Source of the DNA: Clostridia bacterium
GTDB lineage: Bacteria; Bacillota; Clostridia; TANB77; UBA1234
Assembly: GCA_017462965.1 (NCBI GenBank)
Contig: JAFTQC010000040.1
Location: 22,890 to 86,889 of the forward strand
DNA length: 64,000 bases
Reading direction: 5' to 3'
Below are positions 34,331 through 43,619 of the stretch, piece after piece. Numbering within the stretch: position 1 is the stretch's first letter; each line of letters opens with the position of its first letter. The notes beneath the pieces were generated by a model that saw only the letters and a program-made list of their open reading frames with translations, searched no databases and had not been told where the DNA came from. A program made the translations under genes and the position numbers.

Positions 34331-36571
34331 ATGATTATAAACATGTTAATAGCGTTTTTTCTAGCGGCGATAACAGCAGCAATTGTTACACCATTATCAA
34401 TAAAACTCGCGCATAGAGTAGGGGCGGTTGACGAACCAAAAGATGCCAGAAAAATTCACACAAAAGCTATGCCACGAATGGGTGGTTTTTCATTTATAGT
34501 AGGTTTTTTTGTAGCGATTATTTATACTTTATTAACTGCCGAAGTTGCAGTTAATGTTAATTTATGGGGATTCTTTTTAGGACTTGCAATAGTTACATCG
34601 ATTGGGTTCCTTGATGATGTTTATCATATAAAACCATGGCAAAAGTTGTTAGGACAAGTTATTGCCGCGGTTTTGGTAATAATTAGCGGACTTAGAATTT
34701 GTTATATCAACATTCCATTTTTATCAATATATGGTTTAAATGATGTATTGTCAGTTATTCTTACTTTCTTTTGGATTATTGGTGTTACTAACGCACTTAA
34801 TTTGATTGACGGTTTGGATGGCCTTGCAGGTGGCGTTTCAGCTATTTCGGCCTTATCATTAACAGTAGTTTTTATATTAAATGGTGCTAGTGAACTTGCA
34901 ATTCTTTTAGTAGTTGCACTTCTAGGTGGAATTATGGGATTTTTACCATTTAATTTCAATCCGGCCAAAACATTTATGGGTGATATGGGATCTAATTTCT
35001 TAGGTTTCATGCTTGCTACTCTTTCTATGCTTGGAATGGCAAAAACATATACATTTATGACGATAATAGTTCCAGTAGTAATACTTGGACTTCCAATATT
35101 CGATACATTATTTGCAATGACAAGAAGAATTTTAAAACATCAATCAATAATGCAAGCAGATAGAGGACATATACACCATAGACTTATAGATGCTGGATTA
35201 TCACAAAGACAAGCAGTGATAGTCTTATATGGTGTTACGGCGTTACTTGGAATTCTTGCAGTAATAATACTTGAAAGCAGCATTTGGAAAATTCTAATAT
35301 TGGTAGCTATTTTAGCAATTCTTTCAGTTATAGGATCAAGAAGTGTTAACGATATAATTGTATATATAGCTGGCGGAAAGAAAAGAAAAACGGTAGTTGC
35401 AGATAAGAGACATACAGAAAAGAAAGATAAGATAAAAGTTATGGTTGTGTTTGGAACAAGGCCAGAAGCCATCAAGATGTGTCCACTTATTTTAAAATTA
35501 AGAGAAAAAGAAAATATCGAGACAGTTGTATGCTTGACAGCACAACATAGACAAATGTTAGACCAAGTTATGAACGCGTTCAAAATTAAAGCAGAATATG
35601 ACTTAAACATAATGAAGGATAAGCAGACACTTGCACACATAACGTCAGATATTTTAGAAAAATTATATGAAGTATTACAAACAGAAAAGCCTGATATAGT
35701 GCTTGTGCATGGAGATACATCAACAACATTTTCAGCGGCACTTGCAGCTTTTTATACAAAAACAAAAGTTGGTCATGTTGAAGCTGGACTTAGAACTTAC
35801 GACAAATATTCTCCATATCCAGAAGAGATGAACAGACAACTTGTTACAAATATTGCTGACATTTATTTTGCACCAACAGAAAATAATAAAGCAAACTTAG
35901 TTAGAGAATTAGTAGATGAAAGTTTGATATATACGACAGGAAATACAGTAATAGATGCTTTGAAAACGACAGTTAAAGAAGATTACAAATTTACACACCC
36001 TGTACTTTCAAAGATTGATTTTGATAAAAAGGTTATTTTCATGACTGCACATAGAAGAGAAAATTTAGGAGAACCACTACAAAACATTTGTAATGCAGTG
36101 AAAGAAATTGCGAAGAAAAATAAAGATCTTGAAATTATATATCCAGTTCATTTAAATCCAGCGGTTCAAGATGTTGCGACAAAAACATTGGGAGAAGTAA
36201 AAAATGTTCACTTAATTGAACCACTTGATGTAATAACAACACATAATTTAATAAATAGATCATATATGGTATTAACAGATTCAGGTGGAATTCAAGAAGA
36301 AGCTCCATCACTTGGAAAACCGGTTCTTGTATTAAGAGGAGAAACGGAAAGACCAGAAGCTGTTATTGCTGGAACTGTTAAGATTGTAGGTACTGATAAG
36401 CAAACAATTATTGATGAAACAATGAAATTGTTGAATGACAAAGAAGAATATAAAAAGATGAGCAGAGCCATGAATCCATATGGAGATGGAAATGCTTGTG
36501 AGAGAATTGTTGATGCAATAATGTATTACTTTGGTATGATTGAAAAAAGACCGGAAGATTTAAAAAATTAA
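34331..36571 (+). CDS. Fused TagO/WecA-type GlcNAc-1-phosphate transferase and UDP-GlcNAc 2-epimerase
   Basis: This 746-residue protein joins two enzymes that are normally separate. Residues 1 to about 340 form a polytopic membrane domain of the TagO/WecA family with DEPKDARKIH, NLIDGLDGLAGG, FMGDMGSNF and the DRGHIHHRL loop; it makes GlcNAc-PP-undecaprenol. After a charged linker (about 345-370), residues about 372-746 form a soluble epimerase with FGTRPEAIKMCPLI, HGDTSTTFSAALAAFYTKT, GHVEAGLRT and the DSGGIQEEAPSLGKP motif, which converts UDP-GlcNAc to UDP-ManNAc. With tagA nearby this covers wall-teichoic-acid linkage-unit precursors. No internal stop or frameshift is seen, so the fusion is genuine in this sequence. 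Confidence 0.9.
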   Translation: MIINMLIAFFLAAITAAIVTPLSIKLAHRVGAVDEPKDARKIHTKAMPRMGGFSFIVGFFVAIIYTLLTAEVAVNVNLWGFFLGLAIVTSIGFLDDVYHIKPWQKLLGQVIAAVLVIISGLRICYINIPFLSIYGLNDVLSVILTFFWIIGVTNALNLIDGLDGLAGGVSAISALSLTVVFILNGASELAILLVVALLGGIMGFLPFNFNPAKTFMGDMGSNFLGFMLATLSMLGMAKTYTFMTIIVPVVILGLPIFDTLFAMTRRILKHQSIMQADRGHIHHRLIDAGLSQRQAVIVLYGVTALLGILAVIILESSIWKILILVAILAILSVIGSRSVNDIIVYIAGGKKRKTVVADKRHTEKKDKIKVMVVFGTRPEAIKMCPLILKLREKENIETVVCLTAQHRQMLDQVMNAFKIKAEYDLNIMKDKQTLAHITSDILEKLYEVLQTEKPDIVLVHGDTSTTFSAALAAFYTKTKVGHVEAGLRTYDKYSPYPEEMNRQLVTNIADIYFAPTENNKANLVRELVDESLIYTTGNTVIDALKTTVKEDYKFTHPVLSKIDFDKKVIFMTAHRRENLGEPLQNICNAVKEIAKKNKDLEIIYPVHLNPAVQDVATKTLGEVKNVHLIEPLDVITTHNLINRSYMVLTDSGGIQEEAPSLGKPVLVLRGETERPEAVIAGTVKIVGTDKQTIIDETMKLLNDKEEYKKMSRAMNPYGDGNACERIVDAIMYYFGMIEKRPEDLKN

Positions 36572-36632
36572 GCTGAGGGGACACCCTTTTTCAGCAAGAG
36601 GGACGCCCCTTTTTGCTGAAAAGGGCTCTTCC
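36571..36632. repeat. Two overlapping family C palindromes
   Basis: GCTGAGGGGACACCC then TTTTTCAGC (36572-36595) shares its last bases with AGCAAGAGGGACGCCCC then TTTTTGCT (36593-36617). It starts at the stop codon of the fusion gene and probably terminates it. Confidence 0.8.
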
Positions 36633-36691
36633 TCTACACAAATGAGAAAGGTTATGAGTGTTAAGGTGAAACTACCGGAAAGGATAAATTG

Positions 36692-37972
36692 ATGAATGCT
36701 AGAGAATTAGCGATAAATGTATTATATAAAGTAGAGTTCGGTGAGGGCTATTCAAATGTCGCACTTGATAAAGAACTTAATAAATCAGATTTAGATAGTG
36801 TTGATAAAGCTTTAGCTTCAGAAATAGTTTATGGAGTATTAACTTGGAAAATTACTTTAGATGAAATTATAAAAAGATATTCTAGTATACGTTTGAAGAA
36901 AATATCGCCATGGATTTTAAATATTTTAAGAATTGGTATTTATCAGATAGTATTTTTAGATAGAATTCCAGAAAGCGCTGCGGTAAATGAAAGCGTAAAT
37001 CTTGCTAAAAAATATGGGCATGAAGCTTCGGCAAGGTTTACAAATGCGATTCTTAGAAAAATAGATAAAAATGAAATGGAAAAGCTTTTAGAATATTTAT
37101 GGACGAAGCCACAAATGATGGAAGAAGAATTGATATCGATTGCTACTTCGCATCCAATTTGGATAGTTCAAGAGCTTTTAAAACAATATGATAAAAAATT
37201 TGTTACAGAAGTTTTAAATGCTAATAATATAACTCCAGATATAACATTAAGAGCAAATATATTGAAAACTAGTCGTGATGAGTTATTTAAGTTACTTATG
37301 CTTAAAAATATTGATTGCAAAAAAGGAAAATTAAGAGACGGTATAAAAGTAAAAAAACTTTGTGATTTTGGAACGGCTTTGTACACTGTTCAAGATGAGG
37401 CGGCACAACTTGCTTGTTTAAAGCTTGATCCGAAACCTGGAGATAGAGTATTAGATGCGTGTAGTGCTCCTGGAGGAAAGACAACATATTTGGCAGAACT
37501 TATGAATAATCAAGGTAAAGTTGATGCGTGGGATATTCATCCACATAGAGTTAAATTGGTTGAAGAGGCTGCAAAGAAACAAGGGATTTCAATAATTAGC
37601 GCGTCGGTAAAAGATGCAATGGATTATTCGACTGGATTAAATGGTAAATACGATAAGGTGTTACTTGATGTTCCTTGCAGTGGTCTTGGGGTAATTCGCA
37701 AGAAGCCTGATATAAAATGGACGAGACAGCCAGAAGATTTAGAGAGTTTAGTTGAAGTACAGGCTAGAATTTTGGATACATGTAGTGAATATGTTAGAAC
37801 TGGTGGAAGACTAGTATATAGTACGTGCACAATATTAAAACAAGAAAATGAAGAACAAGTAGAAAGATTTTTGAAAAAACATATGGAATTTAATTTGGTA
37901 GAAAAAATTAATTTATTTCCAAATGTTGATGAAACAGACGGTTTTTTCATAGCTGTATTTGAAAGAAAATAG
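36692..37972 (+). CDS. rsmB: 16S rRNA m5C967 methyltransferase RsmB
   Basis: A 426-residue protein with an N-terminal NusB-like RNA-binding domain (about 1-140) and a C-terminal SAM methyltransferase domain. Signatures are DACSAPGGKTTYLAELM, DVPCSGLGVIRKKPDIKW with the catalytic Cys, and VYSTCTILKQENEEQV with the second Cys. The ATG at 36692 is preferred over a TTG one codon earlier because it fits the AAAGG site. It opens the rsmB-rlmN-stp-prkC-rsgA-rpe run. Confidence 0.93.
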   Translation: MNARELAINVLYKVEFGEGYSNVALDKELNKSDLDSVDKALASEIVYGVLTWKITLDEIIKRYSSIRLKKISPWILNILRIGIYQIVFLDRIPESAAVNESVNLAKKYGHEASARFTNAILRKIDKNEMEKLLEYLWTKPQMMEEELISIATSHPIWIVQELLKQYDKKFVTEVLNANNITPDITLRANILKTSRDELFKLLMLKNIDCKKGKLRDGIKVKKLCDFGTALYTVQDEAAQLACLKLDPKPGDRVLDACSAPGGKTTYLAELMNNQGKVDAWDIHPHRVKLVEEAAKKQGISIISASVKDAMDYSTGLNGKYDKVLLDVPCSGLGVIRKKPDIKWTRQPEDLESLVEVQARILDTCSEYVRTGGRLVYSTCTILKQENEEQVERFLKKHMEFNLVEKINLFPNVDETDGFFIAVFERK

Positions 37973-37991
37973 AATAAAGTGAGAAAATATT

Positions 37992-39020
37992 ATGAAAAAT
38001 ATTAGAGATTATACTTTGGAAGAACTAGAAAATGAATTATTAAGTTTAGGCGAGAAAAAGTTCAGAGCTAAACAGATTTTTGCTTGGATATATAGAGGTG
38101 TTACGTCTTTTGAAGAAATGACAGACCTTTCTAAAGATCTTATAGAAAAATTGAAACAAAATTATATAATAGATTGTATTTTTTTAGACAATTTCCAAAA
38201 ATCGAAAGATGGCACAATTAAATATTTGTTTAAACTGACTGATGAACACAAAATCGAAAGTGTTCTTATGAAATACAAATATGGTTATACGGCTTGTGTT
38301 TCAAATCAAATTGGATGTAAGATGGGATGCAATTTTTGTGCATCTGCGAAGATTGGATTTGTAAGAAATTTAACACCAGGAGAAATTGTGGGACAAATTC
38401 TAAAAATGGAAGAACAATCAGGTGAAAAAATTTCAAATGTTGTATTCATGGGGATTGGTGAGCCTTTTGATAATTATGAAAATGTGATGAAGGCAGTGAG
38501 ATTAATTAATGATCCAAAAGGTTTAAATATCGGTGCAAGGCATATAAGTATTTCTACATGTGGCCTAGTTGATGGAATTGAGCGTTTCTCGAATGAAAAT
38601 ATTCAATGTAATTTATGTATTTCGCTTCATAGTAGTAGGGATGAAGTTCGTAGTGACATGATGCCTATCAATAAGAAATATAACATAGCAGAAGTGATTG
38701 ATGCTTGTAAAAAATATATTGATAAAACGAATAGAAGAATAACTTTTGAATATGCTTTAGTTGATGGCGTAAATGATAGTAAGGAAGATGCTCTTCATCT
38801 TGCAAAATTACTTCATGGAATGTTATGTCATGTAAACTTGATTCCTGTAAATAAAATAAAAGACGGAAAATACGAAAAAAGCAGTGTTGAGAAGATGATG
38901 GCTTTTAGAGATTTGTTAAATGATAAAGGGATAGTTGCTACAATTAGAAGAGAGCTTGGTTCAGATATTTCTGCTGCTTGTGGACAACTTGTTAGAGATG
39001 AAAAGTCTAGGCTAAATTGA
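37992..39020 (+). CDS. rlmN: 23S rRNA (A2503-C2)/tRNA (A37-C2) methyltransferase RlmN
   Basis: A radical-SAM enzyme of 342 residues that binds a 4Fe-4S cluster through CKMGCNFCASAK (CxxxCxxC). GIGEPFDNYENVMKA and the conserved C-terminal Cys in SAACGQL, which takes part in catalysis, are present, as is CISLHSSRDEVRSDMMPIN. It follows rsmB by 19 bases. Confidence 0.95.
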   Translation: MKNIRDYTLEELENELLSLGEKKFRAKQIFAWIYRGVTSFEEMTDLSKDLIEKLKQNYIIDCIFLDNFQKSKDGTIKYLFKLTDEHKIESVLMKYKYGYTACVSNQIGCKMGCNFCASAKIGFVRNLTPGEIVGQILKMEEQSGEKISNVVFMGIGEPFDNYENVMKAVRLINDPKGLNIGARHISISTCGLVDGIERFSNENIQCNLCISLHSSRDEVRSDMMPINKKYNIAEVIDACKKYIDKTNRRITFEYALVDGVNDSKEDALHLAKLLHGMLCHVNLIPVNKIKDGKYEKSSVEKMMAFRDLLNDKGIVATIRRELGSDISAACGQLVRDEKSRLN

Positions 39021-39138
39021 GACTAGACTATTTTCTATATAATATAGTATAATATTTTCGAGTATGAACACCTAGTTAAAACGCAAAAGGACGGTAATTT
39101 TGTGTTACTAATGTTTCATTAGGAGGTGAAATGATTTT

Positions 39139-39879
39139 ATGCAATACTATGGTATGACAGATACTGGAATGCAACGAAAAGAAAATCAAGATAGAATAGA
39201 AGTTCCACTGAAAGAAAAGGATGCAAAACTTTTTATAGTTGCTGATGGAATGGGTGGAGCTAATGCTGGTGGAGTTGCCAGCAAAATGGCAATTGAATAT
39301 GTGAAAAATGCAATTGTTGACGGTATTGAAGAAACAAATTATGAGAAAGAAAATCTAGAGCAATTGATAAGAAAAGCAATTGTTGATGCGAACAGATACG
39401 TGTATAACAAATCAAAAGAAAATAAAGAGTATTCAGGAATGGGGACAACTATAAGTGTAGCATTGATCATAAAGAATAAGGTGTATATAGGACACATTGG
39501 AGATAGTCGTATATATAGAATCAGAAAACATATTATGAGACAATTGACACGTGACCATTCGTATGTCCAAGAGTTGGTTAGAAACGGGACGATAACGAAG
39601 AAAGATGCCGAGAATCATCCACAAAAAAATATATTATTGAAAGTTTTAGGATGTGAGCCAAATGTGGAGCCAGATGTTATGGTAAAAGGCTTTATTAAAG
39701 ATGATATATTGCTACTATGCTCAGACGGCTTAACTAATATGGTTGATAAAGATGAAATATATGATGTTGTTACTAATGAAAAAAATAAATTAGAAAAAGC
39801 TTGTAACACGCTAGTTAACCAGGCTAAGAAAAATGGTGGCTATGATAATATAAGCGTAATACTAATTTTTAATGATTAG
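39139..39879 (+). CDS. prpC: PP2C-family Ser/Thr phosphatase (Stp/PrpC)
   Basis: A 246-residue phosphatase that reverses PrkC phosphorylation. Metal-binding motifs are in NQDRIEV, VADGMGGANAGG, GHIGDSRIYRI, LTRDHS and CSDGLTNMVD, with a final NGGYDNISVIL. AGGAGGTGA precedes the start. The prkC kinase gene begins 16 bases after its stop, the standard firmicute pair. Confidence 0.95.
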   Translation: MQYYGMTDTGMQRKENQDRIEVPLKEKDAKLFIVADGMGGANAGGVASKMAIEYVKNAIVDGIEETNYEKENLEQLIRKAIVDANRYVYNKSKENKEYSGMGTTISVALIIKNKVYIGHIGDSRIYRIRKHIMRQLTRDHSYVQELVRNGTITKKDAENHPQKNILLKVLGCEPNVEPDVMVKGFIKDDILLLCSDGLTNMVDKDEIYDVVTNEKNKLEKACNTLVNQAKKNGGYDNISVILIFND

Positions 39880-39895
39880 TGGAGGTTAATTTAAA

Positions 39896-41914
39896 ATGGA
39901 TATGGTTGGAAAAGTTCTAGGAAATAGATACGAGATAATTGAAAAGATAGGTTCTGGCGGAATGGCAACAGTTTACAAGGCAAAATGTAGAGTCTTAAAT
40001 AGAAATGTTGCCATAAAAATATTGAAAGATGAATTTGCAAATGATGCCGAGTTTATTAAACGTTTTCAAGTAGAGGCTCAGTCAGCTGCAAGTTTATCTC
40101 ATCAAAATATTGTTTCAATATTTGACGTTGGTAAAGATGATTCAATGCATTATATTGTAATGGAACTTATAGAAGGAAAAACATTAAAGGAAATAATTGT
40201 TGAAAATGGTAAAGTGCCATGGAAAGATGCTGTGAAAATAGCGGCACAAATAGCATCGGGACTTAATCAAGCTCATAATCATCACATTGTACATAGAGAT
40301 ATAAAACCTCATAATATAATAATTACAAAAGATGGCGTGGCTAAGGTTACAGACTTTGGTATTGCTAAGGCTGTTTCTAATTCTACAATAAATGCTTTTG
40401 GTAGTACGATAGGTAGTGTGCATTATTTTTCACCTGAACATGCAAGAGGTGGATATACTGATGAAAAATCAGATATTTATTCGCTTGGTGTAGTTTTATA
40501 TGAAATGTGCACAGGAAAGTTGCCTTTTGATGCCGAAACTCCTGTGTCTGTGGCGTTAAAACATTTACAAGAACAACCTGAAGAACCTAAAAATATAAAT
40601 TCGGAAATACCAGATGCTTTAAATTCAATAATTTTAAAAGCAATGCAAAAAGAAATTGCAAATCGTTATGTGTCAGCTAAAGCTTTTTATGATGATTTGA
40701 CAAAGATATTGAAAAATCCAGATGATGCTACGTTGATAAAGAATGTTAGTTTTTCAAATACTGAATTCCCAACGCAAAGAATTCCAGTTGTAGGAATAAA
40801 TACACAAGATAAAAACGAAAAAAGTGATGTTAAAAATACTATAGAACAGGATGATGATGAAATGGGAAGAAAAAAGAAAGTTACTAAAAAACAAGGAATA
40901 ATAAGATTAATAGTTTTCTTACTAATTGCAGTAGTATTATTTTTCTCATGTGTGTATTTAGGAACAATGATTAGTGAAAAGATTTTGGGTTCAAATACAA
41001 CTGTTGAAATGATTAAGATTGTTGGATATAGCAAAGAAGAAGCCGAAAGAATGTTAGAAGCGATCGGCTTAAATATGAATGTTACAGGTTATGTTACAGA
41101 TCCTGAGTATCCACTACCTGGTTATGTTACATACCAAGAGCGTAGTGAAGGATATAGACTTAAAGCTGGAGATACTGTAGATGTTAGAATAAGTAAAGGC
41201 GGAGCAAAGGTTATTGTTCCTGATGTATCTCAACTTAGTTCTACAGTTGCTGCCAAAATGCAAATCGAAAAAAATGGTGATTTAGTTTATGTTGAAGCGT
41301 ATGAATATCATGATGTAATTGTTTCGGGAGATATAATTCGTCAAGACCCAAAAGCTAACGATGAAGTTGATGTGGGAAGCAAAATTACGGTATATGTAAG
41401 TATGGGACCAGCTTCTGGTGAAAGCGGACTTGTAGTTGTTCCTGATGTAATTGGAAAAACAGAAGCTGAGGCAAAAGGAATGTTAGATGCTTCTAAATTA
41501 CTTGCGAGAGTTATTTATGCAAATGATCCTACAAAAGCAGATGGAATTGTTTTAAGCCAAAGTCCAGAAGGAAATGAATATCAAACAGAACTTGCTGAAA
41601 TTGTTATTGAAGTAAACAAATTGTCAAATACTGAAAGTGGAGACAATAGTGGAAATACTCCAACGACGCCAACAACACCAACAACACCAGCTGAAGCGAA
41701 GAGAGAAGTGAAAATCGATTTAAGCACAGTTGGTGCGATTGGTAAATTCAATGTTAAAGTAGTTCTTGAAGGAAATGCTGTAGGAAAAAGAGTTGAGTAT
41801 GATGCTGAACATACAAGAGATGACGGAATGATAGTAGTATATGTAACAGATGTAAAAAATGCGATGGTGAAAGTATACATAAACGACGAAGTTGTTTCAG
41901 AAAAGACTTTATAA
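39896..41914 (+). CDS. prkC: PASTA-domain Ser/Thr protein kinase PrkC/StkP
   Basis: A 672-residue membrane kinase that senses muropeptides or lipid II through its outer PASTA domains and controls growth, division and dormancy. Residues about 10-275 are the kinase, with GSGGMATVYKA, the Lys in VAIKIL, HRDIKPHN and DFGIAKA. One membrane segment spans about 336-358. Three PASTA domains (about 363-580) follow, then a Thr/Pro spacer (TPTTPTTPTTP) and an extra C-terminal beta domain of about 75 residues also seen in other clostridial homologues. TGGAGG precedes the start. Confidence 0.95.
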   Translation: MDMVGKVLGNRYEIIEKIGSGGMATVYKAKCRVLNRNVAIKILKDEFANDAEFIKRFQVEAQSAASLSHQNIVSIFDVGKDDSMHYIVMELIEGKTLKEIIVENGKVPWKDAVKIAAQIASGLNQAHNHHIVHRDIKPHNIIITKDGVAKVTDFGIAKAVSNSTINAFGSTIGSVHYFSPEHARGGYTDEKSDIYSLGVVLYEMCTGKLPFDAETPVSVALKHLQEQPEEPKNINSEIPDALNSIILKAMQKEIANRYVSAKAFYDDLTKILKNPDDATLIKNVSFSNTEFPTQRIPVVGINTQDKNEKSDVKNTIEQDDDEMGRKKKVTKKQGIIRLIVFLLIAVVLFFSCVYLGTMISEKILGSNTTVEMIKIVGYSKEEAERMLEAIGLNMNVTGYVTDPEYPLPGYVTYQERSEGYRLKAGDTVDVRISKGGAKVIVPDVSQLSSTVAAKMQIEKNGDLVYVEAYEYHDVIVSGDIIRQDPKANDEVDVGSKITVYVSMGPASGESGLVVVPDVIGKTEAEAKGMLDASKLLARVIYANDPTKADGIVLSQSPEGNEYQTELAEIVIEVNKLSNTESGDNSGNTPTTPTTPTTPAEAKREVKIDLSTVGAIGKFNVKVVLEGNAVGKRVEYDAEHTRDDGMIVVYVTDVKNAMVKVYINDEVVSEKTL

Positions 41915-41947
41915 TAAAGCCATAAAAGGAGTAATGGAGAAGAGTTT

Positions 41948-42802
41948 ATGAAAGGTATTGTTGTAAAAATTCAAGGTAATTCATACACAGTAAAAGTTGA
42001 TTCAAAAGTTGTAGAATGTATGGCAAAAGGATTGTTGAAATTTAGAAAGGCTCAGATATTAGTTGGAGATTATGTTGAAGTAGATGAAAATGATAATTTG
42101 ATTACTAAAATATATCCTAGAAAAAATGAGTTTATTAGACCTCCAATTGCTAATATAGATCAGCTTATAATTGTTGTTGCTAGTACAAATCCAAGTCCTG
42201 ATTTAATGCTTTTAGATAAGCAAATAGTTATGGCTGAAAAAAATAATGTTGAGCCAATAATTTGTATAAATAAGATTGATTTGGATGCGGATTATGGTGA
42301 TATTATTGAAACTTATGAAAACATAGGTTATCAGGTTATTACTACGACTGCAAAGAACGGAATTGGTATTGATAAAATTGCTAGAATTATAAATAATAAA
42401 GTAACAGCGTTTAGTGGTAATTCTGGAGTTGGAAAATCGGCTTTGACAAATAATATTTTTAATGAAGAGGTTGCATTAGAAGGTGAAACCTCGGAAAAAT
42501 TGAAAAAAGGAAAGCATACAACAAAACATGTAGAATTGTATGAATTTGCAAATAATAGTTTTATTGCGGATACTCCTGGATTTTCATCGTTCGATATTGA
42601 TGGAATTACACATAAAGAGTTAGAAGATTATTTTATAGAATTTAAATCTCATGTTACAGAATGCGAATTTCGTTCATGTACACATATAAAAGAAATAAAT
42701 TGTGGTGTGAAAAAAGCAGTGACAAAGAGGAAAATTGATAAAGGCAGATATGAGAGATACGTTCAGTTATATGAAAAATTGAAAGGAGAAAAGAAATGGT
42801 AA
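41948..42802 (+). CDS. rsgA: Ribosome small-subunit GTPase RsgA
   Basis: A circularly permuted GTPase for late 30S maturation, 284 residues. After the N-terminal OB fold come G4 NKIDLDAD, G1 GNSGVGKSALTN and G3 DTPGFSSF. The C-terminal zinc site is CEFRSCTHIKEINC. It overlaps rpe by seven bases. Confidence 0.95.
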   Translation: MKGIVVKIQGNSYTVKVDSKVVECMAKGLLKFRKAQILVGDYVEVDENDNLITKIYPRKNEFIRPPIANIDQLIIVVASTNPSPDLMLLDKQIVMAEKNNVEPIICINKIDLDADYGDIIETYENIGYQVITTTAKNGIGIDKIARIINNKVTAFSGNSGVGKSALTNNIFNEEVALEGETSEKLKKGKHTTKHVELYEFANNSFIADTPGFSSFDIDGITHKELEDYFIEFKSHVTECEFRSCTHIKEINCGVKKAVTKRKIDKGRYERYVQLYEKLKGEKKW

Positions 42803-43431
42803 AAGTTGCTCCCTCCATTCTTTCTGTAAATATTGATAAAATAGAAAGTGAAGTAGCTATTCTTGAACAAGCAGGCGCAGATTATATTCATATTGATGTT
42901 ATGGATGGCGAATTTGTTCCAAATAAAACAGAAGGAATACTAATGTTAGAAAAGGCTTATGATGGTTGTAATTTACCATTAGATACACATCTCATGGTTG
43001 AAAATCCAGAAGCTTTTTTAGAGGATTTTTTACCGCTTTCAAATATTATAACTTTTCACATTGAAGCTGTTTCTGAAGAGACAGCTCATAAGATAATAGA
43101 TCTTTTGCATGAACGTGAAGTAAATGTAGGAATTGCAATCAAACCAGATACGCCATTGGAAGATATAATACCTTATCTTGACAACATTGAACTTGTTTTA
43201 GTAATGCTTGTAGAACCTGGTTTTGGCGGTCAAACAATGATAGAATCATGCCTTGAAAAAGTTAGAAAACTTAGAGAGATGAAACCGGATCTTGACATAG
43301 AAGTTGATGGCGGAATCAATCTATCAAACGTTGATAAAGTTAAAACTGCTGGTGCTAATGTAATAGTTTCTGGTACGGCTATTTTAAAAGAAGAAAACAA
43401 AGCAGAAGCTATTTCAAAAATGAAATCTTAA
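42796..43431 (+). CDS. rpe: Ribulose-phosphate 3-epimerase
   Basis: A 211-residue TIM-barrel enzyme of the pentose phosphate pathway. Motifs are APSILSVNIDKIE, HIDVMDGEFVPN, DTHLMVENP, VEPGFGGQ and EVDGGINLSN, holding the metal His/Asp ligands. AAAGGAG inside the rsgA end sets its start. With rpiB at 34 kb it covers both pentose phosphate isomerase steps. Confidence 0.95.
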   Translation: MVKVAPSILSVNIDKIESEVAILEQAGADYIHIDVMDGEFVPNKTEGILMLEKAYDGCNLPLDTHLMVENPEAFLEDFLPLSNIITFHIEAVSEETAHKIIDLLHEREVNVGIAIKPDTPLEDIIPYLDNIELVLVMLVEPGFGGQTMIESCLEKVRKLREMKPDLDIEVDGGINLSNVDKVKTAGANVIVSGTAILKEENKAEAISKMKS

Positions 43432-43442
43432 TCTAAAATACA

Positions 43443-43487
43443 AATGACGGCAATATGGTTTTTAGCTATTTTGTCGTCATTATTTTT
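43443..43487 (+). terminator. Terminator of the rsmB-rpe operon
   Basis: AATGACG (43443-43449) pairs with CGTCATT (43475-43481), followed by ATTTTT. Confidence 0.6.
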
Positions 43488-43589
43488 GGACAAGGGGACG
43501 GGGCTTTTGTCCATTTTTGAAAATTGGAAATTGGGACGGTTCCTTTTTCCAAAAAATCGTCCACGAGGGGACGTCCGTCAAATGGACGA
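43483..43589. repeat. Adjacent family A, B and D palindromes ahead of znuA
   Basis: Family A at 43483-43517, family B at 43522-43554 and family D at 43557-43589 are lined up head to tail within 107 bp. The last ends about 18 bases before the znuA ribosome-binding site, so part of the array may be transcribed as leader. Confidence 0.85.
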
Positions 43590-43619
43590 AAATTCAAATA
43601 GAGAAGAAAGGTGAACTTT

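Noticed and set aside
34331..35400. MraY of peptidoglycan synthesis
   Set aside because: The DRGHIHHRL loop, the DARKIH start and the fused epimerase fit TagO/WecA, and the gene is far from the division and cell-wall cluster.
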